From NCBI RefSeq assembly GCF_009192775.1, contig NZ_VTFX01000005.1, positions 434,001-498,000 on the forward strand: a stretch of 64,000 nucleotides of DNA. The letters run 5' to 3'. The notes below the pieces were generated by a model. The model did not search any database. It was given only the letters and a program-made list of their open reading frames with translations, and was not told the origin of the DNA. The translations under genes were made by a program, and so were the position numbers. This DNA comes from Arthrobacter yangruifuii. GTDB taxonomy: Bacteria; Actinomycetota; Actinomycetes; Actinomycetales; Micrococcaceae. This document shows positions 1-9,511 of this stretch, piece by piece. Every line of letters starts with the position of its first letter. Position 1 is the first letter of the stretch.

Positions 1-1
1 C

Positions 2-964
2 GCCGCCCGGCTGGGCATCGCCGCCCGGATCTACATGCCGCTGGGAGTGGCACTGCCCAAGCTTGCTGCCACCCGGGGTCACGGTGCCGAGGTGATCCTG
101 CACGGACACACCGTGGACGATGCCCTGGCCGAGGCCCAGCGGTACTCGGACCGGACGGGTGCCGTGTTCGTCCATCCGTTCGACAACGTGGACGTGGTGG
201 CCGGGCAGGGAACCATCGGACTCGAACTCCTGGACCAGATACCGGACCTGGACACCGTCGTCATGGGGGTGGGCGGCGGGGGACTGCTCGCCGGCGTCGC
301 CGTCGCGCTCAAATCCCGCGCCCGTGAGCTGGGCCGCGAGATCCGGATCATCGGGGTGCAGGCGGAAAACGCCGCCTCCTATCCGCCGTCGCTGGCCGCC
401 GACGCCCTGGTGCCGCTGACCCGGGTCAGCACCATCGCTGACGGCATCGCCGTCGGACGTCCCGGACAGCTGCCGTTCTCGATCATCCGTGAACTGGTGG
501 ACGACGTTGTGACCGTCAGCGAGGATTCCCTGGCCCGCGCCCTGATTTTCCTCCTCGAGCGTGCCAAGATGGTCGTGGAACCGGCAGGAGCCGTGGGAGT
601 GGCAGCCTTGATGGACGGGAAGATCGACAATCCCGGCACCACGGCAGTGATCCTCTCCGGCGGCAATATTGATCCGATGCTCATGCTGAAGGTCATCCAG
701 CGGGGACTGGCGGCTGCGGGCCGTTATCTGGTGGTCCGTATCCTCCTTGACGACCGCCCGGGGTCCCTGGCAACCATTTCGCGGATCATTGCGGATGCGG
801 ATGCCAACGTCACCGGAGTGGACCACACGAGGGTAGGAGGATCCATCAGCATGGGAGACGTTGCCATCACCATCAACATGGAAACCAAGGGCCATGAGCA
901 CTGCGAACTGGTGCTGAAGAACCTGCGCGCCGAGGGCTTCCAGCCCGTAGTGCTGCCGGGTTAG
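2..964 (+). CDS. ilvA: Threonine ammonia-lyase with C-terminal ACT domain, 5'-truncated
   Basis: Deaminates threonine to 2-oxobutyrate with pyridoxal phosphate, the first step toward isoleucine. The open frame runs into the window edge, so the start and the PLP-binding lysine lie outside. The frame continues upstream of the first ATG (position 35) with AARLGIAARIYMP, which matches the middle of the PLP domain, so that ATG is internal. The phosphate-binding glycine loop (GVGGGG) is seen near visible residue 90. A single ACT domain starts near YLVVRILLDDRPGSL, as expected for the roughly 400-residue one-ACT form. About 90 residues are probably missing. The next gene starts 3 bases after the stop. 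Confidence 0.9.
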   Translation, partial: AARLGIAARIYMPLGVALPKLAATRGHGAEVILHGHTVDDALAEAQRYSDRTGAVFVHPFDNVDVVAGQGTIGLELLDQIPDLDTVVMGVGGGGLLAGVAVALKSRARELGREIRIIGVQAENAASYPPSLAADALVPLTRVSTIADGIAVGRPGQLPFSIIRELVDDVVTVSEDSLARALIFLLERAKMVVEPAGAVGVAALMDGKIDNPGTTAVILSGGNIDPMLMLKVIQRGLAAAGRYLVVRILLDDRPGSLATISRIIADADANVTGVDHTRVGGSISMGDVAITINMETKGHEHCELVLKNLRAEGFQPVVLPG

Positions 965-967
965 GCC

Positions 968-1543
968 ATGGCTGCTTCCCGTGCACGGACCGCCCTCGCC
1001 GGCTCGCTTCTGTTTGCCGCAGTGCTGTGGGCGGTGTACCTGCTGACTTTCCTGATCAAACCGATCGTTTTTCCGTTGCTGGGCATCCTGCCGCGGCAGC
1101 TGGAGGGGCTCGACGGCGTGGTGTTCGCTCCGCTCCTGCATGCCGGCACCTCCCATCTGCTGGGCAACACCCTGCCGCTGATCGTCTTTTCCTTCCTCAC
1201 CCTGCTGGAAGGAGTCAAACGGTTCGCCTCGGTGCTGGCCATTTCCTGGCTGTGCTCGGGAATCGGGGTATGGCTGTTCGGCAGCGGACTGACGGTGGGG
1301 GTATCGGGTGTGGTGTTCGGCCTGTTCGCGTATCTGATGGTCCGCGGCTTCTCCAACCGGAACCTTGCCCAGATCCTGCTCAGCGGGCTGCTGTTCCTGG
1401 TCTACGGATCCATCCTCTGGGGCCTTTTCCCCACCTCTTGGGGTGTCTCCTGGCAGGCCCACCTGTTCGGGGCAGCCGGGGGAGTGCTGGCCGCCGTCGT
1501 GCTGCGCCGGGAGGCGCCCACGCAAAAGCGGGCCCTCCCGTAG
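968..1543 (+). CDS. Rhomboid family intramembrane serine protease
   Basis: 191-residue polytopic membrane protein of the rhomboid family, which cleaves transmembrane substrates inside the bilayer. The catalytic pair is visible: Ser113 in GVSG and His165 in QAHLFG. The supporting motif H58...H63...N67 is also present in the loop and helix before them. It looks like the compact six-helix core form. It follows ilvA by 3 bases and may be co-transcribed with it. Substrates cannot be inferred. Its stop codon lies inside the hairpin that terminates the convergent greA gene. Confidence 0.88.
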   Translation: MAASRARTALAGSLLFAAVLWAVYLLTFLIKPIVFPLLGILPRQLEGLDGVVFAPLLHAGTSHLLGNTLPLIVFSFLTLLEGVKRFASVLAISWLCSGIGVWLFGSGLTVGVSGVVFGLFAYLMVRGFSNRNLAQILLSGLLFLVYGSILWGLFPTSWGVSWQAHLFGAAGGVLAAVVLRREAPTQKRALP

Positions 1544-1553
1544 GAGAGCCCGC
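1528..1553 (-). terminator. Terminator of greA
   Basis: Ten-base arms gcgggccctc (1528-1537) and gagagcccgc (1544-1553) pair with one mismatch around a 6-base loop. Read on the minus strand the stem is followed by four T residues (1524-1527), so it best serves greA. It also overlaps the 3' end of the convergent rhomboid gene. Confidence 0.7.
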
Positions 1554-1568
1554 CCGCAGGTGGAGAGA

Positions 1569-2060
1569 TTAAGCCGCGTACGGCTTGGCGGAGATGATTT
1601 CCACGGAAATGCTCTTGCCGTTCGGTGCCGTGTAGGTGGTGCTGTCCCCGGCCTTGAGGCCCTGGATGGATGCACCCAGCGGGGACTTTTCACTGTAGAC
1701 ATCAATGCTGCTGTCGCCGGCAATCTCGCGGCTGCCCAGCAGGAAGGTCTCGACGTCGCCGGCAACGCGTGCTTCCACCAGCATGCCCGGTTCCACCACT
1801 CCGTCATCCGCCGGAGCTTCGCCAACGTGCGCGGTTTCAAGGAGCTGCGTCAGCTGGCGGATGCGGGCCTCGGTCTTGCCCTGCTCTTCCTTCGCCGCGT
1901 GGTAGCCGCCGTTCTCCTTGAGGTCGCCCTCGGACCGTGCCTGCTCAATACGGGCAACGATCTCCGTCCGGCCCGGACCGGACAGGTGCTCCAATTCCGC
2001 CTTCAGGCGGTCGTAAGACTCCTGCGTGAGCCAGGCGACAGATGCGCTGTTGGTTGACAC
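1569..2060 (-). CDS. greA: Transcription elongation factor GreA
   Basis: 163-residue factor that enters the RNA polymerase secondary channel and stimulates cleavage of backtracked RNA. The N-terminal coiled coil (residues about 10-80) carries the acidic tip in SEGDLKENGGYHAAKEEQ. The C-terminal FKBP-like domain ends in ISAKPYAA. The frame stays open further upstream, but the GTG at 2058-2060 is chosen because AAGGAG lies just before it and the protein then begins at the usual point. A long folded leader precedes it. Neighbours (DUF4307, mca) are as in the M. tuberculosis greA region. Confidence 0.93.
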   Translation of the reverse strand: MSTNSASVAWLTQESYDRLKAELEHLSGPGRTEIVARIEQARSEGDLKENGGYHAAKEEQGKTEARIRQLTQLLETAHVGEAPADDGVVEPGMLVEARVAGDVETFLLGSREIAGDSSIDVYSEKSPLGASIQGLKAGDSTTYTAPNGKSISVEIISAKPYAA

Positions 2061-2082
2061 GGGTATCTCCTTAGATAAACGT

Positions 2083-2213
2083 CCGGACCACTGATTGGTC
2101 CGGCATGGCTGAATGCCGGCCGGCCGGATCGGCCTGACAAGCAAAGACCCCGCCGGGCGGAAACCGTCTGGTTTGGCATCTCTACCAAAGACCAGCCGGA
2201 CGCCTGGGCGGGG
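2083..2213 (-). promoter_or_regulatory. Folded 5' leader of greA
   Basis: Two clear hairpins lie between the likely promoter and greA. The distal one has ccccgcc (2148-2154) pairing with ggcgggg (2207-2213) and encloses an inner ctggt/accag plus ttgg/ccaa stem. The proximal one is ccggacca (2083-2090) paired with tggtccgg (2096-2103), only about 15 bases before the ribosome-binding site. No known riboswitch class was recognised. Attenuation or control of translation is an inference from the folding alone. Confidence 0.45.
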
Positions 2214-2228
2214 CATGTTGTGCTCTCC

Positions 2229-2257
2229 ATACTAGTTTGCCCGCAGACTTAACCCAA
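2229..2257 (-). promoter_or_regulatory. Candidate promoter of greA
   Basis: Read on the minus strand, TTGGGT (2252-2257) and TAGTAT (2229-2234) are separated by exactly 17 bases. Transcription would start near 2222, giving a leader of about 160 bases. Confidence 0.5.
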
Positions 2258-2284
2258 TATGCGGGAAAAAGGTGTCACGGAGAG

Positions 2285-2743
2285 CTACTCTCCGTCCACG
2301 ATCCAGCAGGTATTCACACCGCCGTTGACCGCCGGGGAATCTATGCGGAGCACCACCTGATGGGTGCTGCTGTCCGGTGCCTCCGGGCCCAGGACCACCG
2401 TCTTCCACCCGACGACGGCGTAGCTTTCGTTGAGTGCCTGGACGGCGCAGGCGGCGGTGCTCCCGGCCGACTTATCGACTTGGAAATCCACCGCGACGAG
2501 GCCGTCTTCCGGAAAGGTGAAACCCACGTCCTTGGAGGTCACTGTTCCGGTGGAGGACGGGAAGCTTGCCCACGCCACTCCCACTGCGCCCAGCACCACC
2601 GCGGCAGACACCGCAACGATCCGCGCACGCCGGGACAGGCCCCGCTTGGGAGCGCCGTAACGATTGGCTAATCTGGACTCGGACGTGGAAACGTCCGGCT
2701 GCTGGGGCGTCGGCGTCTCGTGCTGGCCTTCCGAAGTGCTCAC
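2285..2743 (-). CDS. DUF4307 family membrane-anchored protein
   Basis: 152-residue protein of unknown function found next to greA and mca in actinobacteria (the Rv1081c position). A short charged N-terminus is followed by one transmembrane helix (residues about 38-60, RARIVAVSAAVVLGAVGVAW). An exported domain of about 90 residues follows, with two cysteines (in TAACAV and NTCWIV) that could form a disulfide. Start is GTG at 2743, six bases after a TAAAAT box, so the mRNA is probably leaderless. Divergent from mca with 56 bases between them. The link to mycothiol metabolism is positional only. Confidence 0.8.
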   Translation of the reverse strand: MSTSEGQHETPTPQQPDVSTSESRLANRYGAPKRGLSRRARIVAVSAAVVLGAVGVAWASFPSSTGTVTSKDVGFTFPEDGLVAVDFQVDKSAGSTAACAVQALNESYAVVGWKTVVLGPEAPDSSTHQVVLRIDSPAVNGGVNTCWIVDGE

Positions 2744-2749
2744 ACCCCT

Positions 2750-2755
2750 ATTTTA
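2750..2755 (-). promoter_or_regulatory. Leaderless -10 box of DUF4307 gene
   Basis: TAAAAT on the minus strand with a 6-base gap to the GTG start at 2743. Confidence 0.55.
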
Positions 2756-2799
2756 GCCGTCGAATCCACCGCGATAATCCGCTTACCTCTGGAGTTGCC

Positions 2800-3717
2800 T
2801 TGTCTGCCCGCGAAAGCACCGAATCCCGGACCACCGAACCGCTGCGCCTGCTTGCGGTGCACGCCCACCCCGATGACGAGGCCAGCAAGGGCGCGGCAAT
2901 GATGGCGTCCTACGCTGCTGCCGGCGTCGACGTCATGGTAGCCACCTGCACCGGCGGGGAGCGGGGATCCATCCTCAACCCCGGAGCCGCAGACGATCCT
3001 CACGGCAAGCGGGATCTGGCCGGACTGCGCCGGCAGGAAATGGCCGCGGCCCAGGCCGCGCTGGGCATCCGGCACCGCTGGCTGGGGTTCGCCGATTCCG
3101 GCCTGCCCGAAGGGGACCCCCTGCCGGACCTGCCTTTTGGCTGCTTTGCCCTGCAGCCGCTGGAACGGGCTGCGGCACCCCTGGTGCAGCTGGTGCGCGC
3201 CTTCCGTCCGCACGTCATCATCAGCTATGACGAAAACGGCGGCTATCCGCACCCGGACCACATCATGGCCCACAAGGTCGCCGTGGAGGCCTTCGCTGCC
3301 GCCGGGGACCCGGAGCGGTACCCCGGAACCGGTACCCCGTGGGAGCCGCTGAAGCTCTACTATGACCGCGCGTTCAACCCCGAACGCTTCCGTGCCCTGC
3401 ACTTCGCGCTCGAAGAGGCGGGCCTGCAGTCCCCGTACGCCGAACGGATTGCCGCCTGGCAGGAAACCGATACGGAAGGCCACCAGCCGCCCGTACCACT
3501 GCACGCCACCACCACCCAGATCGAGTGCGGGGATTTCTTCGAAGTCCGGGATGAGGCGCTGCGCAGCCACCGCACGCAGGTTGACCCGGAGGGCTTCTTC
3601 TTCGCCGTCAGCCCGGACATGCAGCGCAAGGTCTGGCCCTGGGAGGACTACTCCCTGATCGAGTCCCGCGTGGAAACCGAACTCCCGGAAACCGACCTGT
3701 TCGCTGGCATACGATAG
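2800..3717 (+). CDS. mca: Mycothiol S-conjugate amidase
   Basis: 305-residue LmbE/MshB-type zinc hydrolase that splits mycothiol S-conjugates into glucosaminyl-inositol and a mercapturic acid for export, a detoxification step. Zinc-binding motifs AHPDDE (His23, Asp26) and YPHPDH (near residue 150) are visible. The family marker CTGGERGS and a C-terminal PWEDYSLI segment also fit Mca better than MshB. The frame is open much further upstream, but the TTG at 2800 has GGAG five bases before it and gives the standard length. It is divergent from DUF4307 and followed by a small membrane protein, as in M. tuberculosis Rv1082-Rv1083. Confidence 0.9.
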   Translation: MSARESTESRTTEPLRLLAVHAHPDDEASKGAAMMASYAAAGVDVMVATCTGGERGSILNPGAADDPHGKRDLAGLRRQEMAAAQAALGIRHRWLGFADSGLPEGDPLPDLPFGCFALQPLERAAAPLVQLVRAFRPHVIISYDENGGYPHPDHIMAHKVAVEAFAAAGDPERYPGTGTPWEPLKLYYDRAFNPERFRALHFALEEAGLQSPYAERIAAWQETDTEGHQPPVPLHATTTQIECGDFFEVRDEALRSHRTQVDPEGFFFAVSPDMQRKVWPWEDYSLIESRVETELPETDLFAGIR

Positions 3718-3765
3718 AACACGGGGACCCCGGTTCCGCCGCAGTATCTACAAGAGAGAAATACC

Positions 3766-4098
3766 GTGAACTTCCTGTACAGCCTGGCTACCGCCGTCAC
3801 CCCGGCACCGGACGAAACCCTCGCCCCGGGAGTTGCCGCCGAAGACGTGACCCCGGGTCTGCTGGGCTTCCTCTTTACGCTTTTCATGGTGATTGCGATC
3901 ATCTTGCTGATCCGCGACATGACCAAGCGGATCCGCCGGGTCCGCTACCGCGAGCAGGTGTTGGCGGAGCAGGAAGCAGCCGACCGCGAAGCCTCCGGCA
4001 CGGAAGCCGAGCCGGACTCGTCCCGGACGGCGCTTGCCATGGATAGGTCGGTCAAGGATCCGGAGAAGCGCGACACCACCTGGGACCACCTGCGGTAG
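3766..4098 (+). CDS. Small single-pass membrane protein next to mca
   Basis: 110-residue protein of unknown function, in the position of M. tuberculosis Rv1083. It has a Pro/Ala-rich N-terminus, one hydrophobic helix (residues about 31-49, [18 protein letters not shown]), a basic [10 protein letters not shown] stretch, and an acidic cytoplasmic tail. The GTG at 3766 follows a GAGAGAA ribosome-binding site. It ends 11 bases before the YyaL-type gene and is probably co-transcribed with it. Confidence 0.75.
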   Translation: MNFLYSLATAVTPAPDETLAPGVAAEDVTPGLLGFLFTLFMVIAIILLIRDMTKRIRRVRYREQVLAEQEAADREASGTEAEPDSSRTALAMDRSVKDPEKRDTTWDHLR

Positions 4099-4109
4099 CG
4101 GGGCAACCC

Positions 4110-6224
4110 ATGGCTGAGAGACTGCGGAACCAGGCCTCGGCCTACCTGCGCCAGCATGCGGACAATCCCGTGGACTGGTGGCCATTCGGTGAGGAAGCCT
4201 TCGCCGAGGCGCGGCGTCGGAATGTCCCGGTCTTCATTTCGGTGGGCTATGCCGCCTGCCACTGGTGCCATGTCATGGCGCACGAGTCCTTTGAAGATGC
4301 CGGCGTTGCACACTACCTGAATGAGCGCTTCGTCTCGATCAAGGTGGACCGCGAGGAACGCCCCGACGTCGACGCCGTCTACATGGCCGCTACGCAGGCC
4401 CTCACCGGTCAGGGCGGCTGGCCGATGAGTGTCTTCACCCTTCCGGACGGCCGCACCTTCTACGCCGGCACGTATTTCCCGCCCCGCCAGCTGCACGGAC
4501 TTCCTTCCTTCCGGCAGGTGCTGGAAGCGGTCTCCTCCGCCTGGCGGGACCGTCCGGACGAGGTCGAGGCAAGTGCCGCCCAGATTGCGGCGCACCTGGC
4601 CTCCGCGCAGGACGGAAACCGACGGCTGATCGGCACCCTGGAGCTCGCCGCCGGGACGCAGCCGCTCTCCGGCGACGTGCTGGAGGCCGCAGTGGGGGCC
4701 GTGGCCGAACAGGAAGATTCCCGCTTCGGCGGACTCGGCGAAGCTCCGAAGTTCCCGCCGTCACCCCTGCTGCGGTTCCTGCTGGTCTACGGTGCCGGCG
4801 GCCGGCCGGGCGCCGGTGCCGCCGCCGCCATCGCCGGGCGCACCCTGGAAACCATGGCCCGCAGCGGTCTGTATGACCAGCTTGAGGGCGGCTTCGCGCG
4901 GTACACCGTGGACCGGGCCTGGGCTGTTCCGCACTTCGAGAAGATGCTGTACGACAATGCCCAGCTGCTGCGCCTCTACGCCCACTGGAGCCGAAGCGCT
5001 GCCACCGCGGACCAGCGGCAACTGGCGCTGCGGGTCAGCGCCGACACAGCGCACTGGCTGGCAAAACGGCTGCGCGTGGACGGCGGCGGATTTGCCTCCT
5101 CGCTCGACGCCGACACCCTGGTGGGCGGCAAACGCGAGGAAGGGGCCACCTACGTATGGACTCCCGCCGAGCTCCGCACCGTCCTGGCCGGGGCGGGGCT
5201 GGATGCCGATCTAGTGCTGTCCCTGCTGGACCTGGACACGGGCCGGATGGAGGACGGGAAGTCCACCCTGCACTTCGGGCGCAGCCTGGAGCCGGAGGAG
5301 GAACAGCTCTGGCAGTCCGCCCGGGACGCCCTGCTGGCGGTCCGGGACCGGCGGCCCCAGCCCGAACGTGATGACAAGGTGGTGGCGGGCTGGAACGGCC
5401 TGGCGGTAGCGGGTTTGGCCGACGCCGCCCTCGCCCTGGCCGATGCCGGGGATCCGGGGGAGAAGGCCGCGGAACTGCTGGACCTGGCGCGCGACGCCGC
5501 CGGATACCTGCTGCGGGTCCATCACCGGGACGGCGTTCTGGTGCGGGTGTCGCACGCGGGCGCCGCGTCCGGGATCGAGGGCCTGCTGGAGGACTATGCC
5601 GGTGCAGCCGAGGGCCTGTTTGCCCTCTTCGCCGCCACCGGAGAGGAACAGTGGTACCTGGCCGGCGAGGAACTGGTGCTGGCCGCCGAGCAGCGGTTCA
5701 TCGTGGACGGCGTCCTGCAGGACAGCGCCGTGCGTACCGACCAGCTTGCGGCCGCACAGGGCGCGCTCTCCGCAGCTGATCCGATGGATGGTCCCGCCCC
5801 CAGCGGCACTGCACTTTTCGCCGGGGTGTTGGTGACGTACGCAGCCTATTCCGGGTCCTCGCGGCACCGTGCCCTCGCGGAAGCACTGCTTGCCCACGTG
5901 CAGCTGGTGGCGGCACGGGCACCCAGGGCCGGCGGCTGGGCCATGTCCGTTCTGGCGCAGGCACTGGACGGGCCGCGGGAACTGGCCGTCACCGGCAGCG
6001 ACCGGACCCTGGCCGGGCAGCTGCTCCGGGCCGGACGGGCCGCGGGAGGTCCCGCCGTCGTTGTGGCAGGGGGACCCGGAGGGGAATCAGCCGTTCCGCT
6101 GCTGCGCGGCCGCTCCGCGCCGGAGGGCGGAGCCCTGGCCTACCTGTGCCGGGGAATGGTCTGCAGCAGGCCCGTTTCCGATCCGCTGGAGCTGGCGGCG
6201 CAGTTCCGGGCGGCGGACGCCTAG
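4110..6224 (+). CDS. YyaL/SSP411-type thioredoxin-fold protein
   Basis: 704-residue protein of the YyaL (DUF255) family. An N-terminal thioredoxin-like domain (about residues 1-180) begins with the family pattern [18 protein letters not shown] and carries Cys50-His-Trp-Cys53. It is followed by an (alpha/alpha) barrel resembling the N-acylglucosamine 2-epimerase/cellobiose epimerase fold. Length is normal for the family. Biochemical function is not established. Position after mca matches M. tuberculosis Rv1084, which hints at a thiol-related role but does not prove it. It converges on the PAQR gene with 19 bases between stops. Confidence 0.85.
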   Translation: MAERLRNQASAYLRQHADNPVDWWPFGEEAFAEARRRNVPVFISVGYAACHWCHVMAHESFEDAGVAHYLNERFVSIKVDREERPDVDAVYMAATQALTGQGGWPMSVFTLPDGRTFYAGTYFPPRQLHGLPSFRQVLEAVSSAWRDRPDEVEASAAQIAAHLASAQDGNRRLIGTLELAAGTQPLSGDVLEAAVGAVAEQEDSRFGGLGEAPKFPPSPLLRFLLVYGAGGRPGAGAAAAIAGRTLETMARSGLYDQLEGGFARYTVDRAWAVPHFEKMLYDNAQLLRLYAHWSRSAATADQRQLALRVSADTAHWLAKRLRVDGGGFASSLDADTLVGGKREEGATYVWTPAELRTVLAGAGLDADLVLSLLDLDTGRMEDGKSTLHFGRSLEPEEEQLWQSARDALLAVRDRRPQPERDDKVVAGWNGLAVAGLADAALALADAGDPGEKAAELLDLARDAAGYLLRVHHRDGVLVRVSHAGAASGIEGLLEDYAGAAEGLFALFAATGEEQWYLAGEELVLAAEQRFIVDGVLQDSAVRTDQLAAAQGALSAADPMDGPAPSGTALFAGVLVTYAAYSGSSRHRALAEALLAHVQLVAARAPRAGGWAMSVLAQALDGPRELAVTGSDRTLAGQLLRAGRAAGGPAVVVAGGPGGESAVPLLRGRSAPEGGALAYLCRGMVCSRPVSDPLELAAQFRAADA

Positions 6225-6243
6225 CTGCACGCCTGGCTGGACG

Positions 6244-6993
6244 CTAGCCTGCCGAGCTGACGGCCATCAGGATGGCGATGTAGTGCGCCGCAAACCCGGC
6301 CAGTGTGAAGGCGTGGAAGATCTCATGGAAGCCGAACCACTCCACGGAGGGGTTCGGCTTTTTCATGGCATACATCACGGCTCCCGCGATGTACATGGCA
6401 CCGCCGACGCAGATGAGGACGGCGGCTGTGGGATTGGCTGCGTAGAAGTCCGGAATGTAGAACAGGGACGCGCAGCCCAGCGCGATATAGACCGGGGTGT
6501 AGAGCCAGCGCGGTGCATGCAGCCACAGCAGCCGGAACGCGACACCCACCAGTGCCCCGGCCCAGATAATCCAGAGCAGCGTCACGGCACTGTCCCGGGG
6601 CAGGAGGGCCCAGGCCAGCGGAGTGTAGGAACCGGCGATCACCAGCATGATGTTGGTGTGGTCCAGCCGCTTCAGGACCACTTTGACCTTCGGCGACCAG
6701 TTGCCGCGGTGATAAACGGCGCTGGTGCCGAACAGCAGCACGCCGGTAAAGGCGTAGATTGCCGAGGCGATGCGGGTGCCGGCCGTAGGGGCGAGGGCCA
6801 CGAGAACGATCCCTGCCGCGAGTGCGAGCGGTGTGGCGCCGGCATGCAGCCAGCCGCGCAGCCGGGGCTTGATTTCCAGCTCTTCGGCCACTGCTTCCAC
6901 GGCGTTTTCCAGCGGACCGGGCGCGGTCCGCGACTCGGGATCATGCTGGGCGGGAACCCGCGGGGAGGGGACGGAGGATGGTGACGAATCCAT
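6244..6993 (-). CDS. Hemolysin III / PAQR family membrane protein
   Basis: 249-residue seven-helix protein of the PAQR (TrhA) family, proposed to take part in membrane-lipid homeostasis; 'hemolysin' is a historical name. The family histidines are visible in the SAVYHRGNWSP segment and in the C-terminal GFHEIFHAFTLAGFAAHYIA segment, a metal-site arrangement typical of PAQR proteins. Start is ATG at 6993, seven bases after a TAGAAT box, so the mRNA is probably leaderless. Repeats over this promoter suggest a repressor. It is divergent from the Z-isoprenyl synthase, as in Rv1085c/Rv1086. Confidence 0.88.
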   Translation of the reverse strand: MDSSPSSVPSPRVPAQHDPESRTAPGPLENAVEAVAEELEIKPRLRGWLHAGATPLALAAGIVLVALAPTAGTRIASAIYAFTGVLLFGTSAVYHRGNWSPKVKVVLKRLDHTNIMLVIAGSYTPLAWALLPRDSAVTLLWIIWAGALVGVAFRLLWLHAPRWLYTPVYIALGCASLFYIPDFYAANPTAAVLICVGGAMYIAGAVMYAMKKPNPSVEWFGFHEIFHAFTLAGFAAHYIAILMAVSSAG

Positions 6994-7000
6994 AACGGAA

Positions 7001-7028
7001 ATTCTAACTTACGTTAGGGTAACTTACG
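7001..7028. promoter_or_regulatory. Leaderless promoter and operator-like repeats of PAQR gene
   Basis: TAGAAT on the minus strand (7001-7006) lies seven bases before the PAQR ATG. Overlapping it are the inverted repeat CTAAC-TTAC-GTTAG (7004-7017) and two direct copies of TAACTTACG (7005-7013 and 7020-7028). The overlap with the promoter suggests a repressor site. The binding protein is unknown. Confidence 0.45.
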
Positions 7029-7175
7029 GTCCGGTATGCGGCCGGCCGCGTGGACCGGCGCACCGATGCAGCGACCTAGCGGTAGCCTAGGAGAAGATTT
7101 TTCTACTTTGGGCAGACCCGGGTAGGCCGGGCCTTGGCAGGTCCCGCTCCGGATCCCAGGCACGTGAGGCAAACA

Positions 7176-7937
7176 ATGAAATTCCCCGGTGTTGTCTACG
7201 CCTACTATGAGCGTAAGCTGCGGCGGTCCCTTCTTGGAGACCGCATCCCCGAACACATCGGGGTGATGGTGGATGGAAACCGGCGGTGGGCAAAACTGGC
7301 CGGTGCACCCACCAGTGACGGGCACCAGGCCGGAGCGGACAAGATTCTGGAGTTCCTGGGGTGGTGCCAGGAACTCGGCGTGCGGATGGTGACCCTCTAC
7401 ATGCTCTCCACCGACAACCTGAACCGTGATGCCGACGAGCTGGAGCCGCTGCTGGACATCATCGGCAACACCCTGGACCGGCTGGGGGAACAGGGCAACC
7501 TGCGGATCCAGCCGGTGGGAGCGCTGGAGATCCTTCCCTCGCGGCTGGCCAAACAGCTGACCGAGCTCGGTGAAAGCACCGCCGACGCCGAAGGGCTGCA
7601 TGTCAACGTCGCCATCGGCTACGGGGGGCGCCGGGAAATCGTGGATGCGGTCAAGGAGCTGCTGCGGGATGCCGAAGCCGAGGGTAAAAACTTTGCGGAT
7701 GTGGCCAAGGAAATCTGCGACACGAAGATTTCCGAATACCTGTATACGCGCGGCCAGCCGGACCCCGAACTGGTGATCAGGACCTCCGGCGAGCAGCGTC
7801 TTTCCGGTTTCCTGATGTGGCAGAGCGCCTACAGCGAGTTCTATTTCTGCGAGGCGCTCTGGCCGGACTTCCGGCGGGTGGACTTCCTGCGCGCGCTGCG
7901 TGACTACGCCAGCCGGCAGCGCCGCTTCGGATCCTGA
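7176..7937 (+). CDS. Short-chain Z-isoprenyl diphosphate synthase (UppS family)
   Basis: 253-residue cis-prenyltransferase. The catalytic motif [11 protein letters not shown] (Asp33), the central [12 protein letters not shown] segment and the C-terminal [20 protein letters not shown] are all present. Placement next to a PAQR gene matches M. tuberculosis Rv1086, which makes omega,E,Z-farnesyl diphosphate as primer for decaprenyl phosphate. So the short-chain enzyme is likelier than the long-chain UppS, but sequence alone does not settle product length. The ATG at 7176 is preferred over the upstream 7134 start because GAGG lies six bases before it. Confidence 0.85.
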   Translation: MKFPGVVYAYYERKLRRSLLGDRIPEHIGVMVDGNRRWAKLAGAPTSDGHQAGADKILEFLGWCQELGVRMVTLYMLSTDNLNRDADELEPLLDIIGNTLDRLGEQGNLRIQPVGALEILPSRLAKQLTELGESTADAEGLHVNVAIGYGGRREIVDAVKELLRDAEAEGKNFADVAKEICDTKISEYLYTRGQPDPELVIRTSGEQRLSGFLMWQSAYSEFYFCEALWPDFRRVDFLRALRDYASRQRRFGS

Positions 7938-8127
7938 CGGAGAATCTCCTGCACCGCCGCGGACCGTGTCCTTCTGCGGCCTCGCTTCCCGCGGGCGTAC
8001 CTTGGTCCTATCGGCCTGCCGGTGCGGGCCGGGATGTCCCACGGAATCCCGGAAAGCGGGCGGCGGGACACGCAAGGGAATAGATCCAGCGACCGGGGCA
8101 CCCTGGGGCCCCCGACGGGAGTTCCAC

Positions 8128-9450
8128 GTGGCAGCTGAACAGAAACTGCAGGTACCGGAGCGGGCCAGTTTTGTGCTGGATACCTCGGTGCTGTTGTCCG
8201 ATCCGCGTGCGATCCTCCGCTTTGCCGAACATGAAGTGATTCTTCCGCTGGTGGTGATCACCGAGCTCGAACGCAAGCGCCAGGATCCGGAGCTGGGTTA
8301 TTTCGCCCGCAGTGCCCTGCGGCTGCTGGATGACCTGCGGATCCAGCACGGGGGACTGGGGGCGCCTATTCCCCTGGGCACCGGCGGCGGAACGCTGCGC
8401 GTGGAGCTGAACCATATCTCCACGGACGTGCTGCCCGCCGGAATCCGGGGCAGCGACAATGACAGCAGGATCCTGGCTGTCGCCAAGAATCTCTCCGACG
8501 GCGGCCGGAACGTGACCGTGGTGTCCAAGGACCTGCCGATGCGGGTCAAGGCGTCAGCCATGGGGCTGGCGGCGGATGAATACCGCAGCGAACTGGTCCG
8601 GGACAGCGGCTGGACCGGAGTGGCGGAACTGGAAATCTCCGATGCGGACATGGCATTGCTCTATGACTCCCAGCCGGTCCTGATCCCCGAGGCGGCGGAA
8701 CTCCCGGTCAACACCGGCACGGTGCTGATGGCCGGACGCGCCTCCGCACTCGGGCGTGTGGGGGCCGACAAACGGCTGCGGCTGGTCCGCGGGGACCGCG
8801 ACGTCTTCGGACTGCACGGCCGCTCGGCGGAGCAGCGGCTGGCCATCGACCTGCTCATGGACCGGGACGTAGGCATCGTTTCCCTGGGCGGACGGGCCGG
8901 CACGGGCAAGTCCGCCCTGGCACTGTGTGCCGGGCTGGAAGCGGTACTCGAGCGCAGGGAACACCGCAAGGTGATGGTCTTCCGGCCGCTCTATGCCGTC
9001 GGCGGGCAGGAACTTGGCTACCTTCCCGGTACGGAGTCGGAGAAAATGGGGCCCTGGGGCCAGGCCGTCTTTGACACCCTCGAGGCATTGGTATCCGTGG
9101 AGGTGGTGGAGGAGGTCCTGGACCGCGGCATGCTCGAGGTGCTGCCCCTGACCCATATCCGGGGCCGTTCCCTCCACGACGCGTTCGTCATTGTGGACGA
9201 GGCCCAGTCCCTGGAAAAGAACGTCCTGCTCACCGTCCTGTCCCGGATCGGGCAGAACTCGAAAGTGGTCCTGACCCACGACGTCGCCCAGCGGGACAAC
9301 CTGCGGGTGGGACGGCATGACGGCGTGGCCGCGGTGGTCGAGACGCTCAAGGGCCACCCGCTGTTCGGGCACGTGACACTCACACGGTCGGAGCGCTCAC
9401 CCATTGCCGCCCTGGTGACCGAGCTGCTGGAGGAAGGCCAGATCGGCTGA
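8128..9450 (+). CDS. phoH2: PhoH family ATPase with N-terminal PIN domain (PhoH2)
   Basis: 440-residue two-domain protein. The N-terminal PIN nuclease domain (about residues 10-150) has [12 protein letters not shown] with Asp18 as a metal ligand, and further acidic residues in SDNDSRIL. The C-terminal PhoH ATPase domain has Walker [10 protein letters not shown] (near residue 257) and Walker B FVIVDEAQ (near residue 355). PhoH2 proteins of mycobacteria unwind and cut RNA. The GTG at 8128 has GGGAG six bases upstream; the open frame reaching back to 7900 overlaps the previous gene and is not used. The 190-base gap before it shows no other gene. Confidence 0.9.
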   Translation: MAAEQKLQVPERASFVLDTSVLLSDPRAILRFAEHEVILPLVVITELERKRQDPELGYFARSALRLLDDLRIQHGGLGAPIPLGTGGGTLRVELNHISTDVLPAGIRGSDNDSRILAVAKNLSDGGRNVTVVSKDLPMRVKASAMGLAADEYRSELVRDSGWTGVAELEISDADMALLYDSQPVLIPEAAELPVNTGTVLMAGRASALGRVGADKRLRLVRGDRDVFGLHGRSAEQRLAIDLLMDRDVGIVSLGGRAGTGKSALALCAGLEAVLERREHRKVMVFRPLYAVGGQELGYLPGTESEKMGPWGQAVFDTLEALVSVEVVEEVLDRGMLEVLPLTHIRGRSLHDAFVIVDEAQSLEKNVLLTVLSRIGQNSKVVLTHDVAQRDNLRVGRHDGVAAVVETLKGHPLFGHVTLTRSERSPIAALVTELLEEGQIG

Positions 9451-9498
9451 GTTTTCCACAGCCGCATCCGCCTTCCCCTGCATCCGCCGGCCCGGGGC

Positions 9499-9504
9499 TA
9501 CGGT
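9499..9504 (+). promoter_or_regulatory. Leaderless -10 box of prepilin peptidase gene
   Basis: TACGGT with a 7-base gap to the ATG at 9512. This spacing favours the ATG over the GTG at 9503. Confidence 0.45.
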
Positions 9505-9511
9505 GGTGCCC

